Positions 30,419-41,850 of a DNA stretch of 64,000 bases are shown piece by piece. This stretch comes from Zeugodacus cucurbitae (lineage: Eukaryota > Arthropoda > Insecta > Diptera > Tephritidae): positions 32,693,501-32,757,500 of the forward strand of contig NC_071667.1 of the NCBI RefSeq assembly GCF_028554725.1, read 5' to 3'. The notes beneath the pieces are model-generated. The model was not told where the DNA came from. It made no database searches and saw only the letters and a list, made by a program, of their open reading frames with translations. A program made the translations under genes and the position numbers. Every line of letters starts with the position of its first letter. Position 1 is the first letter of the stretch.

Positions 30419-31654
30419 CAGCCCTATTCTGTGCACTTTACAAATTCAACAAATTTCTACTTTGTAAAAATTTGAAATTTATCAAGCATTTCGTATTCTG
30501 TGTCTAAAATAAAAAGCTTTTTCCTTTATAAGTTGTAAAGAAGTAAAAGGCTCTTGACAAATAAAATATCTAGTTGTGAAAGAGAATTTGTTGCAATGGA
30601 GATATTTTACTTTTATCGTTATTTCTATACAAAGAGGAAAAATATGAACATGTTGATGGCTCGCGTTATTGAGCCCGCGTTATATTAAGAAGTTAATTTT
30701 TCCCTTTTTTGTATAAAAAAATGAAGATAATGAGGGTAACTTTGAGAACATTGTTTTCTCTGTATTAGATACGATTACATCTTAGCAAATTTTTACCAAT
30801 AATGAACAAAGATTTCGTAGTCCCCAAGAAACTTTTCTGAAGCTAAATATAAATACGAACTAAATCAGAATTGCATTCCAAATACTTTTAAATATATTAT
30901 AAAGGACATATGTATATGAATTATATTACGTAGTATTTTATGGCTTTGCGGGGGAGCAAAAGACTAGGGGGGGATCTGGGATAGAAAAGCGAATAGCTTC
31001 TGCCTCATTTACGCGTGGCACTCCCTTTTTGGTTAGGGAGGCTAAAGAGGCTCTGGCGACCGAGTAAAGGCGGTGTAACCATATCATCTATATAGAGTAA
31101 ATGGGGTTGTAAAACCAAACCAAATACTTTGAGGAGGCTTCAGTCGATATCTCGACATCAGAATCGGATAGATAGGCTGATAACAGGTCAATCGTAAACC
31201 AAATTTATTAATGAAGCCACAATGAAGAAGGCTCGGTTAAAACAAACACTCATCCAAATAACTACCTTATGCATGAAAAATAGGACCAGATTCGGAGCAT
31301 GGAATATTTGAGCACACTCAGAAACTTCACGTCTAGACCAAGAGCAAATGATTTATTTTGAAATTTAAGTTAAATTACTAACTATTTTGCAACAAATCTT
31401 GAAATGCATGTGAAAACGTACTTTATAGAATAATTCAAATAAATTTTTCAATTCAATTCAATATAATTGGACAGAAATCAGCTGTTTCTGTTTACATTGT
31501 TTTGTTTCCCACACGTGTGGGGAAAAGCTATGCGTACTCAAGCTTTTTATTTTATCAAAATTCTCACAGAATACCAAAAAATTTCTTACTTGATAAAAAT
31601 TTGAAAAAAATTTCAATTTTTTTGTTATTTTGTCAAGTGCACAGAATAGGGCTG
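30419..31654. mobile_element. PIF/Harbinger-like element, TAA target duplication
   Basis: Left end CAGCCCTATTCTGTGCACTT and the right end (reverse complement AAGTGCACAGAATAGGGCTG) match over 20 bp, with TAA on both sides (30416-30418, 31655-31657). Three-base TWA duplications are the PIF/Harbinger hallmark. 1236 bp, with no transposase. The interior holds a LINE leader relic around 30940-31350. Confidence 0.83.
30940..31350 (+). pseudogene. LINE 5'-region relic inside the Harbinger-like element
   Basis: GC-richer than its surroundings. Near 31285 the plus strand reads KNRTRFGAWNI then HSETSRLDQEQ, which resembles the start of a LINE endonuclease (GTWNVRTL followed by a short helix). The upstream 30950-31130 has no frame and may be the matching 5' leader. 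Nothing further of the element is present. Assignment is tentative. Confidence 0.45.
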
Positions 31655-31968
31655 TAAATATTATTTAAATACTGTCATAAGTAACCATTGTTACGTTTTT
31701 CTATCAGCTGATTTTCAATTTGTTTCCCATTTTGACAAACAAATACATTTTATTTGTTTACATAAATCAGCTCTTATTCTTACTAATATCCCTGCCTTTT
31801 AATTTTTTGGATACCAAATGTCAATAATGGTGAAACGCAGGAAACTTAAGTGCAAAGTTAAATAAAAATTAAAATTTAATGGAACTTAATTTTCAATTAA
31901 AAAAGATAATGTAAATAAAGTTGACCTTAAATTCGAATTCAGTCCTTTTTGGACGTAATAACATTGTG

Positions 31969-32154
31969 CTATTGGCAAAAAAGTTCCCAAACAAAAATGA
32001 CATTAACCAAAGAAAGACTAAGTTTCTGTAGCCGAGTATTGTGGTAATGATACTTGTGATTAATTAGCGATGAGTAAACTAACTCATTGCAGTTACTGCA
32101 CTTGCCACTCGGCTTGGTTGCAACTAGTTTTTTCCGAGAGATTTGGTCATACAT
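31969..32154 (-). pseudogene. Possible BED-type zinc-finger fragment
   Basis: The minus strand reads KLVATKPSGKCSNCNELVY, then SSLINHKYHYHNTRLQKL: a C-x2-C followed by H-x4-H spacing and a preceding basic stretch, as in BED fingers of hAT transposases and some host regulators. It is 61 codons, isolated, and lacks flanking coding sequence. A hAT-like element lies just to the right. It could be a chance frame. Confidence 0.35.
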
Positions 32155-32388
32155 AAGTTAAAAATGTGTATTTTCCAGACCAAAGTTGGAGTCTCATTTA
32201 CGTATGCTATTTGTATATGGTCTACCCAATTAATCGTGACTCTTCTGGAAATTTGGTTGTTTGTGCAAGTAATCTAATACAGTGATCGGATCCTATTGCC
32301 CATTGAAACACACGTAGTTGCAATCATTACTACACCATAGAAGCGATGTCAGGTCAGTTGCTTGCTGACTTCACAGCACTGTATAAGC

Positions 32389-34351
32389 CAGTGGTCGGCA
32401 CGAGAGGAATTGTGGCTGTGTAAAGCAATGGTCGGCAAATTCATACATTCAAACAATATATTTCGTGAGAGTGTATATAAGGGAGCTGTGGGACGGCATA
32501 TCAAACTCCTTACGTACAGCTGCAACCGAAACCATTGGTTTTCGGAAAAGTCAAAAAAACAGCTGGTATGATGACGATTGTCGTCTTGCAGTGGAGAGAA
32601 AACAGACTGCCTACCACGCAATGTTGCGATCGACCGCAACACGAGCGGGATGGGAAAGATACCGAGAGCTGAAGAGGGAAGCGAGACGCATTTGCAGACA
32701 AAAAAAGAAAGAGGCCGAAATGTGTAAGTATGAAGAGCTTGACAAGCTGGCCGACAGGGGTAATGCTCGAAAATTTTACGAAAAGATCCGGCGTCTAACT
32801 GAAGGTTTCAAGACCGGAGCACACTCCTGTAGGACCCCCAGAGGTGATCTAGTTATTGATGACCAGAGTATACTGAGTTTGTGGAGGGAACACTTCTCCA
32901 GCCTGCTGAATGGCAGTGAAAATACAACATCAGGAGATGGCGAACCCGATTCCCCAATGGACGACGATGGAGCAGATGTTCCATTGCCCGACCGTGAAGA
33001 AATTCGAGTAGCAATTACCCGCTTGAAGAACAATAAGGCGGCGGGGGCCGATGGATTACCGGCCGAGCTATTCAAATACGGCGGCGAAGAGCTGATAAGG
33101 TGCATGCATCAGCTTCTTTGCAGAACATGGTCGGAAGAAAGCATGCCCGACGATTGGAATCTCAGTGTACTCTGCCCAATACATAAAAAGGGAGACCCCA
33201 CAATTTGCGCCAATTACCGTGGGATAAGCCTCCTCAACATCGCGTATAAGGTTCTGTCGAGCGTATTGTGTGAAAGACTAAAGCCCACCGTCAACAAACT
33301 GATTGGACCTTATCAGTGTGGCTTTAGACCTGGAAAATCAACAAAAGACCAGATATTCACCATGCGCCAAATTTTGGAGAAGACCCGTGAAAATAGGATC
33401 GACACACACCATCTCTTTGTCGACTTTAAAGCTGCTTTCGGCAGCACGAAAAGGAGCTGCCTTTATGCCGCGATGTCTGAATTTGGTATCCCCGCAAAAC
33501 TAATACGGCTGTGTAAGCTGACGTTGACCAACACCAAAAGCTCCGTCAGGATCGGGAAGGACCTCTCCGTGCCGTTCGATACCAGACGAGGTTTCAGACA
33601 AGGTGACTCACCCTCGTGTGATTTCTTTAACCTGATGCTGGAGCAACAGGTGCTACTATGGACTAAGTAGGCAACTGAAAAGTAAAGTCCTCTCTCGACG
33701 AACAAAAACCAAACTCTACAAGTCTCTCATCATTCCCGTCCTACTTTACGGTGCAGAAGCGTGGACGATGTCAACATCCGATGAGGCGGTACTGGGAGTT
33801 TTCGAGAGAAAGGTTTTGCGGAAGATTTATGGTCCCTTAAGAATTGGCAACGGCGAATACCGCAGACGATGAAACGATGAGCTGTATGTGTTATTCGACG
33901 ACATAGACATAGTCCAGCGAATAAAAAGACAGCGGCTACGCTGGCTAGGTCATGTTGTTCGAATGGATGAAAGTGCTCCAGCTCTGAAAGTATTCGATGC
34001 AGTAACCGCCGGTGGAAGCCGAGGAAGAGGGAGACCTCCACTCCGATGGAAGGACCAGGTGGAGAGGGACCTGGCTTCGCTTGGAATAACCAATTGGCGC
34101 CAAACTGCCGGAAGGAGGGATACGTAGCGCGCTGTTTTGGACTCGGCTATAACCGCGTAAGCGGTGTCTACGCCAGTCAAAAAGAAGAAGTATGAGTGTT
34201 GAGAGTTACTCAACTGAACAAGAGCTTTTGCAAAGTGCCGCTGCCATGTGCGATGTTAATTCGTTGCTGGTTCGACAACGACTGAACGATAGGTCGTAAG
34301 GGTACGTGTGATCTGAGCCGGCACAATTGTGCCAAGCAGTGCCGACCACTG
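32389..34351. mobile_element. hAT-like non-autonomous element, 8-bp duplication, hosts an RTE copy
   Basis: CAGTGGTCGGCA at 32389-32400 and TGCCGACCACTG at 34340-34351 are perfect inverted ends of hAT type, flanked by the 8-bp direct repeat GTATAAGC (32381-32388 and 34352-34359). Without the RTE insertion it is about 250 bp. Relatives ending TTTGCTGACCACTG or TTTGCCGACCACTG lie at about 35182 and 47138. Confidence 0.87.
32475..34188 (+). mobile_element. RTE copy, 5'-truncated, internally deleted
   Basis: It interrupts the hAT-like element: GAGAGTGTAT before and TATGAGTGTTGAG after are contiguous in uninterrupted relatives, so the boundaries are well supported. The frame is open at 32465-33650 from the linker through motif A (HLFVDFKAAFGS, Asp present) and motif B (RQGDS). 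At 33645 it jumps to LLWTK, the thumb, because about 0.6 kb containing YADD is deleted at a short CAACAGG-type junction. The C-terminal region follows to the hairpin and AAGAAGAAG tail at 34175-34188. It cannot encode active RT. Confidence 0.9.
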
Positions 34352-34388
34352 GTATAAGCATGCAGTGCAGTTATTTTGCCAGCAGAAA

Positions 34389-34663
34389 CGTAAAATAGCT
34401 TTGATATATCATTTATAATAACAATCGCTTATTTAAAACAAATAAATCGACCATTTTTACATTTTTTGCGTAAATAATTTCACTTTAAACTAAATATGTA
34501 AATTTTATTGAAATGAAAGATGTTAGTACGGCAACAATGAAATTGCTGTTTGATATGTCGCTGCCGTCTTCAAAATGATAAAGACGCTGGCTTCAAAGCG
34601 ACATTTGTGATCAGTCGTCGCTACGTCGTGTCGTGTCGTGTCGTCATCTTTGTGTTCAGCACT
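34389..34663. repeat. Inverted partner of 42821-43090
   Basis: CGTAAAATAGCT through TGTTCAGCACT aligns in reverse with 42821-43090, including the words GCGTAAATAATTTCACTTT and ATGTTAGTACGGCAACAATG. A small CGTGT repeat (TCGTGTCGTGTCGTGTCGTC) lies at 34626-34645. The two are 8.2 kb apart and could pair in the host transcript. Non-coding. Confidence 0.82.
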
Positions 34664-34879
34664 TAACACCGCAACTCGACATTGTAGTTTTTGGTCTTTT
34701 TAGTACTGCCTTGAGTTTATTAGTATTCATAGTACCAAAATCTGCACGACAACCCGCGCCAAGTGTCATTTTAGTAGTATGTAACGACTGAAACCCTCGC
34801 GCAGTGTCTTGCGTTTTCCTTCATTCTATTGCATTCTTACCGCAATTTCTTTCTATGTATTTCAGATTATTTACTTGTA

Positions 34880-35220
34880 GGTTTCTACAATGCTTCACAA
34901 CGAGCAAGTATGGTAGGATTGTGCGTAAGTATGAACACAAAATATAATGCTGATTTATAATTTTTTACACACATTTCTACGCAGTAATAATAATTGATTG
35001 AATGTGTTAAACTAACGTACACAATCAAAAACGATTGTTATGATACCACTATTGGCCCTAATTTAACTAGTCCTAAAAAAGTTGGGGCCAGTTGAACATA
35101 ATACATGGTCAGTTGAGTAGCTCTCAACACTCATACACTTTCACGAATTAAATTGTTTGAATGTATAAGTTTGCTGACCACTGACGTATACGATCACTTA
35201 CGCTCTTTCAGCACAAGGCA
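34880..35220 (+). repeat. hAT-like derivative and flanking repeat, outer layer of a nest
   Basis: It matches 46915-47195 in the same orientation: ACACATTTCTA(C/A)GCAGTA, ACATAA(T)ACATGGTCAGTTG, GACCACTGACGTATACGATC. It ends ACTTACGCTCTTTCAGCAC at the left edge of the next insertion and resumes after 38373 with TAAGATTTTGCCCATGCCTG. Confidence 0.75.
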
Positions 35221-35334
35221 GTTAGCCTTCCTAAATAAAAGCAGCATCGGCAAATGACTGTCAAAAAAATCTCAAGCCCATACAATTTAAATTTCGCATA
35301 CCTAAATAACATGGCGGCGCTGAGCGGTTGAAAA

Positions 35335-38164
35335 CAAGAATGATATAAGACAAGATTACGACATAGTGACGCGCTCACGACCCCCAAATGGGAATAGGCA
35401 ACAGAAGAATTGTCAAATGGAAAATGGAAATGTAAAACATAGTGAACCAAATTTAATAATGTACAGTTAAAATATCACAATGAACGTGATTCTTAATATC
35501 GTCATTTATAAAATGATCCATTTTAATAATGACCAAACGATGTTGCCAGGGTGGGTAAGGAAGGTGTCTTTGGCACAACAGTCGGAAAATTCAGACTCCA
35601 TGACGAAACATCACCAAACGGCCTGAGGCTGATTGACTTCGCTGGGGCCCGAAATATGGTCGTCTATAGTACTAGATTCCAGAAAATACATCAAGCTACT
35701 TGGCTGTCTCCTGATCGAAACACGCGCAACCAAATCGATCACGTTGTGATAGACGGAATCCATGTCTCCAGTGTTCTAGACGTGCGTACGCTCCGAGGTC
35801 CAAATGCGCCTCTGTGCAGCTCAGAACGCCCGTCAACAAACACAAGGAAGGATCGACGTCGAAGTATCCTACTCGACTTACACTCCTGCTCTCTGAGAGC
35901 ACTCATCAGCATCTCGGTATAAGGGAACTGTGGGACGGCATCTCAAACTCACTGCGTACCGCTGCAACCGAAACCATTGGCTTTCGGAAAAGTCAAAAAA
36001 ACAGCTGGTACGAGGAGGAATGATGCCTCGCAGCGGAGAGACAACAGACTGCCTACCTCGCAACGTTCCAAACGACCACAATACGTGCGGGATGGGATAG
36101 ATACCGAGAGCTGAAGAGGGAAGCGAGACGCATCTGCAGACAAAAAAAGAAAGAGGCCGAAATGCGTGATTACGAAGAGCTTGAGAAGCTGGCAGACAGA
36201 GGGAATGCTCGAAAATTATATGAAATAATGAAGCGACTTAACGAAGGTTTCAAGACCGGAGCATCCTCACCATCAGAGACCAAGGTGGTAATCTGGTAAC
36301 CGATGTCCAGGGCATACTGGGATTATGGAGGGAAAACTTCTCCGACCTTCTGAATGGCAGTAAAAGTACAACACCAGGAGTTGGCGAACCCGATTCCCCA
36401 ATCGATGACGATGGAATGGGGTTCCATTACCCGACCATGAAGAAATTCGAATAGCAATTACCCGCCTGAAGAACAACAAAGCGGCGGGGGCCGATAGATT
36501 ACCGGCTGAGCTATTCAAATACGGCGGCGAAGAACTGATAAGGTGCATGCATCAGCCTCTTTGCAAAATATGGTCGGAAGAAAGCATGCCTGACGATTGG
36601 AATCTCAGTGTGCTCTGCCTAATCCATACAAAGGGAACAAACTGTGCCAATTACCGTGGGATAAGCCTCCTAAATATCGCCTATAAGGTTTTATCGAGCG
36701 TACTGTGTGAAAGACTTAAGCCCACCGTCAACAAACTGATTGGACCTTATCAGTGTGGCTTTAGACCTCGAAAGTGCACCATGGACCAGATATTCACCAT
36801 GCGCCAAATCTTGGAGAAAACCCGTGAAAAGAGGATCGACACACACCACCTTTTTGTGCTTAAAGCTGCTTTCAGACAAGGTGACTCACTATCGTGCGAC
36901 TTCTTTAACTTGATGTTGGAAAAAATAATACGAGCTGCAGAGCTAAATAGAGAAGGTACAATCTTCTGCAAGAGTGAACAGCTGCTGGCGTACCCCGATG
37001 ATATTGATATCATCGGTAGCAACAACCGCTCCGTTTGTTCTGATTTTTCCCGCATGGATAAGGAGGCGAAGCGAATGGGTCTGGGGGTGAATGAGGACAA
37101 GACGAAATATCTCTTGTCATCAAGCAAACAGTCGGCGCACTCGCGTCTTGGCTCCCACGTCACTGTTGACAGTCATAACTTCGAAGTTGTAGATAATTTC
37201 GTATACCTGGGAACCAGTATCAACAGCACCAACAATGTCAGCCTCTAAATCCAGCGCAGAATCATTCTGGCCAACAGGGGCTACTTTGGACTGAGTAGGC
37301 AATTGAACAGTAAAGTCCTCTCTCGACGAACCAAAATCAAACTCTACAAGTCGCTTATCATTCCCGTCCTGCTTTATGGTGCATAAGCTTGGACGATGTC
37401 ATCATCAGATGAGACGACACTAGGAGTTTTCGAGAGGAAAATTTTGCGCAAGATTTATGGTACTCAGAACATTGGCAACGGCGAATACCGCAGACGATGG
37501 AACGATGAGCTGTACGAGTTATACGACGACATTGATATAGTTCAGCGAATAAAAAGACAGCTACGCTGGCTAGGTCATGTTGTCCAAATGGACGAAAACA
37601 CTCTAGCTCTGAAAGTGTTCGATGCAGTACCCGCCGGAGGAAGCCGAGGAAAGAGAAGGCCTCCACCCCGTTGGAGGGACCAGGTGGAGAGCGACCTGGT
37701 TACACTTGGAATCTCCAACTGGCGCCGAACTGCGAAGGAAAGAGAGGAGTGACGCGCTCTCATCGATTCGGCTATAACCGGCTAAACGGTTGAACGCCAA
37801 TCACATAATAATGCATATTTATAATTTAAATTATATGTTTTTTACAAAAAGTTCCCCATTTTGCCTTCTTTTTTGTTGGATGGAAAAGTGAAAAAAACTA
37901 TTTATATACGACTTTTTTATACTATCTTTTTCAAATTAATACATTTTTCGCTTAGAATTTTATATAATAATTAAGAACTAGCCTTGACTTCAGCTGTTTA
38001 TTTTGGTTTTACTGTTTTGTACTACCGTGCAATATGTCAATTTTTCTTTCGTTTTTGTTTTGCTCGCGTGTTCGGGGGTCGTGAGTGCGTCACACAACAG
38101 GAAATTAAAACCCAAAAACGCTAACTGTAAACGAATGGCGCAATCTTGTCTTCTATCATTCTTG
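35335..38164. mobile_element. MITE with CAAGAATGATAGAAGAC ends and 9-bp duplication
   Basis: It is flanked by GGTTGAAAA at 35326-35334 and 38165-38173, a 9-bp duplication inside the Harbinger-type MITE. The left end is CAAGAATGATATAAGACAAG and the right end TCTTCTATCATTCTTG. A nine-base duplication suggests a Mutator-like origin. It is itself split by an RTE copy; without it the length is about 0.55 kb, equal to the sister at 44877-45429. Other copies: 44427-44746 and 52195-52401. Confidence 0.85.
35530..37803 (+). mobile_element. RTE copy, divergent subfamily, innermost of the nest
   Basis: 5'-truncated in the endonuclease (starts VGKEGVFGTTVGKF), it keeps LRLIDFAGARNMVV and NQIDHVVID, the part deleted in the full-length copy. 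The linker and RT are interrupted by frameshifts near 35800, 36010 and 36290, and motif A is lost by a deletion near 36855. Motif C reads YPDDIDII, with the catalytic-box Ala replaced by Pro. The end hairpin is AACCG-GCTAAA-CGGTT with the stop in its loop, and there is no AAG tail. Flanks (AATAATGA / AATAATGC) show insertion into the CAAGAATG MITE. Confidence 0.88.
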
Positions 38165-38373
38165 GGTTGAAAATTTATTTTGACAGCGCGTTAAGAAGTA
38201 AAGATGGCAGCGAAAAACGAAGTTTCTCTGTACAATATAATTTCACAACAACATTTCAAGAAAACATTTTGACATTTGACATAAAGTTTCCGCTTTTATT
38301 TAGGGATGGCACATCGACGTTAACGCTGAGCGGTAAAAAGCGTTCCGCCAACGCTTTTATTCAGGGAATGCAG

Positions 38374-39147
38374 TAAGATTTTGCCCATGCCTGAATTTAA
38401 CTCTTCTAAAATATGCTTTTCCTATAAGTTTATAATATTTTTCAAACTTATATCTTTCGAATATAATTAGCAACTAACGGATTTTTAATTTTATAATATT
38501 GAAACGTAATAGAATTTTCCAAACTTAAAAGTATTTAAAAGGTTTCTCAAATAACCCTTGTATAATCAATTAAGAGTACTTACACGTGAGATCTTATGTT
38601 CAACCGGATACTGAAATATGAAATGAATTTAATGATTAGAATTATTGTTCAATATTTCATGTACATGTTAATTACATATATTTAACTTATAACTATTTAA
38701 CACCCTCGTTTATATGATCATGTCATGTCAGTAGCAATGACAAAGCTGCGGTACAAATTTGCCCCCTTTAGTCTTTTAAACAATTTGAAACATTTAATCG
38801 AAGAAACAAGTTTTCTATCACAATTAAGAACTTGTCATTTGTAAGGAAAGGGTTAAAACATAATTTGATTAATTTTGACCAACCTCTATTTCATTATTTC
38901 ACATGTCAGTTTACGGTTTGTGATAGGCTCAGATATATTTAATGATATTTAATGAATGCTTTAGTTGTCCATTGTAAAGTAAAATAATCTAATGCATTGT
39001 AATTGCATTTTCGTAATCGTTGAATTTAATATTTATTTAATCATATGCAATATCCACCATTTGGTACTCTAACAATTGACACGAGTTTAAATTCTAATAG
39101 TTATCACAATTTATACTGAAGTTACAGGCATGTGCTGGAAATCGTGC
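38374..39147. other. Intronic DNA right of the nest
   Basis: 38374-38400 resumes the outer repeat (TTTTGCCCATGCCTG). The remainder is AT-rich with no exon or element ends recognised. Confidence 0.5.
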
Positions 39148-39149
39148 TA

Positions 39150-39992
39150 CAGTGAAACTTCTCTAACACGAATCACTATAATCCACAAAAAAAGTTCGAG
39201 TTAGAGTGACTTCGATTTATAGAATTTTCAATAAGCTGTAAAATATAGATTTATACTCAGTTTTAATTATTTACTTCGCATAACGTTTTATGTACATGTG
39301 TTAAAACATGTATTCTGTAATTTTGTTTGCTATTGTTTGGTTCTTGACTTCTGTATAACTTGCCTATGTTACATGATTTATGCAATCCATAAGTGTAATA
39401 TCATATTTTTGGTCCCCTCTATACACAGTTTTAATTATTTACTTCGCATAAAGTTTTATGCACATACGTTAAAACAAGTATTCTGTAATTTTGCTTGTTG
39501 CAGTTTGCTATTGTTTGGTTCTTGACTTCTGTATAATTTGCTTATGTTACATGATTTATGCAATCCATAAATGTAATATCATATTTTTGGTCCCCTCTAT
39601 ACACAGTTTTAATTATTTACTTCGCATAAAGTTTTATGCACATACGTTAAAACAAGTATTCTGTAATTTTGCTTGTTGCAGTTTGCTATTGTTTGGTTCT
39701 TGACTTCTGTATACCATACTTTTGTTACATGATTTATGCAATCCATAAGGGAAATATTTAATTTTTTGGTCGCCTCTATACGATAAAATCTTTTAGAATT
39801 CTGCCCATATAGTAAAATTTAAAGTTTTGTATTTATGGAAGGAAATTGGTATGAAATTTTACTTCAATTGCCAATTCAATGGTTCGAGTTAAGGAAGTAT
39901 GCAATTTGATTTCTAAACGCTATTGCCAATTCAAAAGTTCGAGTTTTGGAGATCTTCGAGTTATAAAAGTTTGAGTTATGGAAGTTCCACTG
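39150..39992. mobile_element. pogo/Tigger-like derivative with internal tandem repeats
   Basis: CAGTGAAACTTCTCTAAC at the left and GTTATGGAAGTTCCACTG at the right are inverted ends, with TA on both sides (39148-39149, 39993-39994). TCGAGTTA / TAACTCGA words fill both ends as in pogo/Tigger elements. The interior is dominated by a tandem repeat. Confidence 0.83.
39237..39790 (+). repeat. 178-bp tandem repeat, about three units
   Basis: GGTCCCCTCTATACAC(AG) recurs at 39411 and 39589, with a diverged GGTCGCCTCTATAC at 39768, i.e. every 178-179 bp. Each unit includes TTTGGTTCTTGACTTCTG and ATGATTTATGCAATCCATAA. Overlapping short frames repeat the same peptide, which only reflects the tandem array. 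Confidence 0.9.
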
Positions 39993-39994
39993 TA

Positions 39995-40531
39995 ATTCAT
40001 TTTATTACCGAAATTTCAAATTGCATGTATTAATTTGAGGTGTCATAAAATTCATTCGATTTTATTCTGATTCGAACTTACATTCGAAACGGCCGTTAGT
40101 CAAACAACTGACTGAGAAAGTTGCCCGACGCATAATTTAATGAGAACAATTTAAGTTTTAATATATTTTATTTATTAAATATATTAAAAAACTACAAAAA
40201 CTAAACTAACTAAGCCTTAATAACTAAATCATCAAAATTTTTCTAAAGCAGTGAAATTAAGCACATGACATCAAATTTTCGATGACAATTTCACCCGAAA
40301 ACGAATTGCAGCACAGTCCTTATAATAATTGAACATCTGTTGATTGCCTATATCAGCCTTTTCCCAACATCTTAACAAATAAGATATATTTTCCAAACGA
40401 ATGTTAAGATATCAAGATATTTACGAAATTCACTTATCAATTGCACTTATCTGTAGTCATACAAAGAAGCGTAATAAATACTTTCTCCCTGCCAGCCAAG
40501 CCTAACTACTTTCCCGATAGGTTTCAATACA
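39995..40531. other. Intronic DNA, nothing recognised
   Basis: No exon, TIR or shared repeat found. Confidence 0.5.
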
Positions 40532-41042
40532 CCCAGCAGATTTAAAAGCGAGATCTCTTGAAAGGAGGAATGAAGGAGTCCTCCTATTGACCTCTTTTAG
40601 GAGCAGTAAGGGAGATTTTTTAATTTTGTTCTTATATTGTGTTTTTTTTTTTATATTTTATTTTAGTGTTGACCTCCTTTTGTCATCTTTTAGGAGCAAA
40701 AAAGGAGATTTTATACTTCTGTTGTGATTTTTTTACTTCATTTCAGTAGTGATCTCCTTTTGTCCTCCTTTAGGAGCAATTTTTTCATTTTTCGTAGCTT
40801 AAAAATCGTACTTTTGATTCAAAAATTACAATTTAACGGGAAATAATAACTGTTAATTTTTGTCTTCAAGCAATTGTTCATTTCAACTGTGTTTTTTAAA
40901 GCGTGCAGACGTAAGTGTTTTATATCTATTGAGTATTAAATATTTTAAATTGATAATTAAATGTACTCTAAAAGGCATTTAAAACGCCTAGTAAATAAAA
41001 AATTAAATAATTTATATAAAAAACAAAATAGTAATACACAAA

Positions 41043-41481
41043 ATGAAAATGATGTGGAAAGTGTTAATGAAATTGAAAAACATTGAACAAAGAATGCGGA
41101 AGCTAGAGGAAATATCGGCGCAGAACACTATATTCCAGGAGCGGATTATTGACATATTTCCACCGATGAAGATTGAATTAATGATATTTCCTATTAAAAA
41201 CATGAATGATTTAGCATCTACAGAATCCTTGCTTTTGAATAAGCCTGAGATAGAAATTGTGAGTATGATAAAATACATTTGTTAAAATGTTACCAAACAG
41301 TTTGAGTTTATTATAGGTGGCGTATCTGAAGCAAAAATTTTCAAAGAGACCCCTATCAAAAATTTTGGATGAAGTGATTGCGGAGTCCCTGCTCTTAAAA
41401 GTGAATTGGGATGGAGCCAAAAAAAAAATTGCATTGAAGAATTATGCACTTTTCAATAAATTTCTTTACGGTTATACATAA
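41043..41481 (+). CDS. DUF4806-like protein, two exons with a 58-nt intron
   Basis: ATG 41043 opens a 72-codon exon ending at donor GTGAGT (41259). Acceptor TTATTATAG ends at 41316, and a 54-codon exon runs to TAA 41479-41481. Both joins are phase 0. The protein (126 residues) begins with a short coiled-coil (IEQRMRKLEEISAQNTIFQE), then FPIKNMNDLASTESLLLNK, and after the splice VAYLKQKFSKRPL, ILDEVIAESLL and VNWDGAKKKIALKNYALF. Hydrophobic FPxKxxxDLxxxExLL at the start and W-x-G-xxxK at the end match my memory of DUF4806, a domain of unknown function abundant in insect genomes and often linked to transposons. Whether an upstream exon exists (donor-like GTAAGT at 40911) is unclear. It sits between the inverted ends of the element, which probably carries it. 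Confidence 0.6.
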
Positions 41482-41729
41482 TTTCAATTCATGTCATCTA
41501 CTTTTTTAACAAGTTTAATTTTTAGAGGCCTTAAAAGATGATTACTCATACCCAAAAAAGATCAAAAAGGCGTTTCTCAAATGTAAGGCTCAGTTCTACA
41601 GGAACACTTATAATATAAAAAAAAAAAATATATTTCATGCACATTCATTTAATTAAAAAACTTTAATAAAAAATAAAATTAAAAAAAATTGTTTTTGTTA
41701 AAATAATTGCAGGTTGAAAATAATATAGG

Positions 41730-41850
41730 ATAGAGATCTCCTATAGTAGTAATCATAGAGATCTCCTTTGGGATTAATCATAGAGATATCCTATAGTAGT
41801 AATCATAGAGATCTCCTATAGCAGTAATCATAGAGATCTCCACTAGGAGG
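41730..41850 (+). repeat. 27-bp minisatellite, about five units
   Basis: Units of AGAGATCTCCTATAGTAGTA plus ATCAT recur at 41731, 41756, 41783, 41810 and 41830 with small changes. It forms part of the right subterminal region of the TIR element. GAGATCTC is itself palindromic. Confidence 0.85.

Larger units (their letters stand above)
35222..38373. mobile_element. Harbinger-type MITE split by an inserted element
   Basis: The left half GCCTTCCTAAATAAAAGC at 35225 and the right half GCTTTTATTCAGGGAATGCAG ending at 38373 are the ends of the family seen whole at 51345-51658. The family carries TAA duplications. It is interrupted at 35335-38164 by another element. Without it the MITE is about 0.3 kb. 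Confidence 0.82.

Noticed and set aside
34626..34645. TCGTGTCGTG repeats as a regulatory element
   Set aside because: Small expansion inside a dispersed repeat; the partner at 42845 has fewer units.
39298..39703. Repeated cysteine-rich peptide frames
   Set aside because: Translations of a 178-bp tandem repeat; identical DNA repeats explain the identical peptides.
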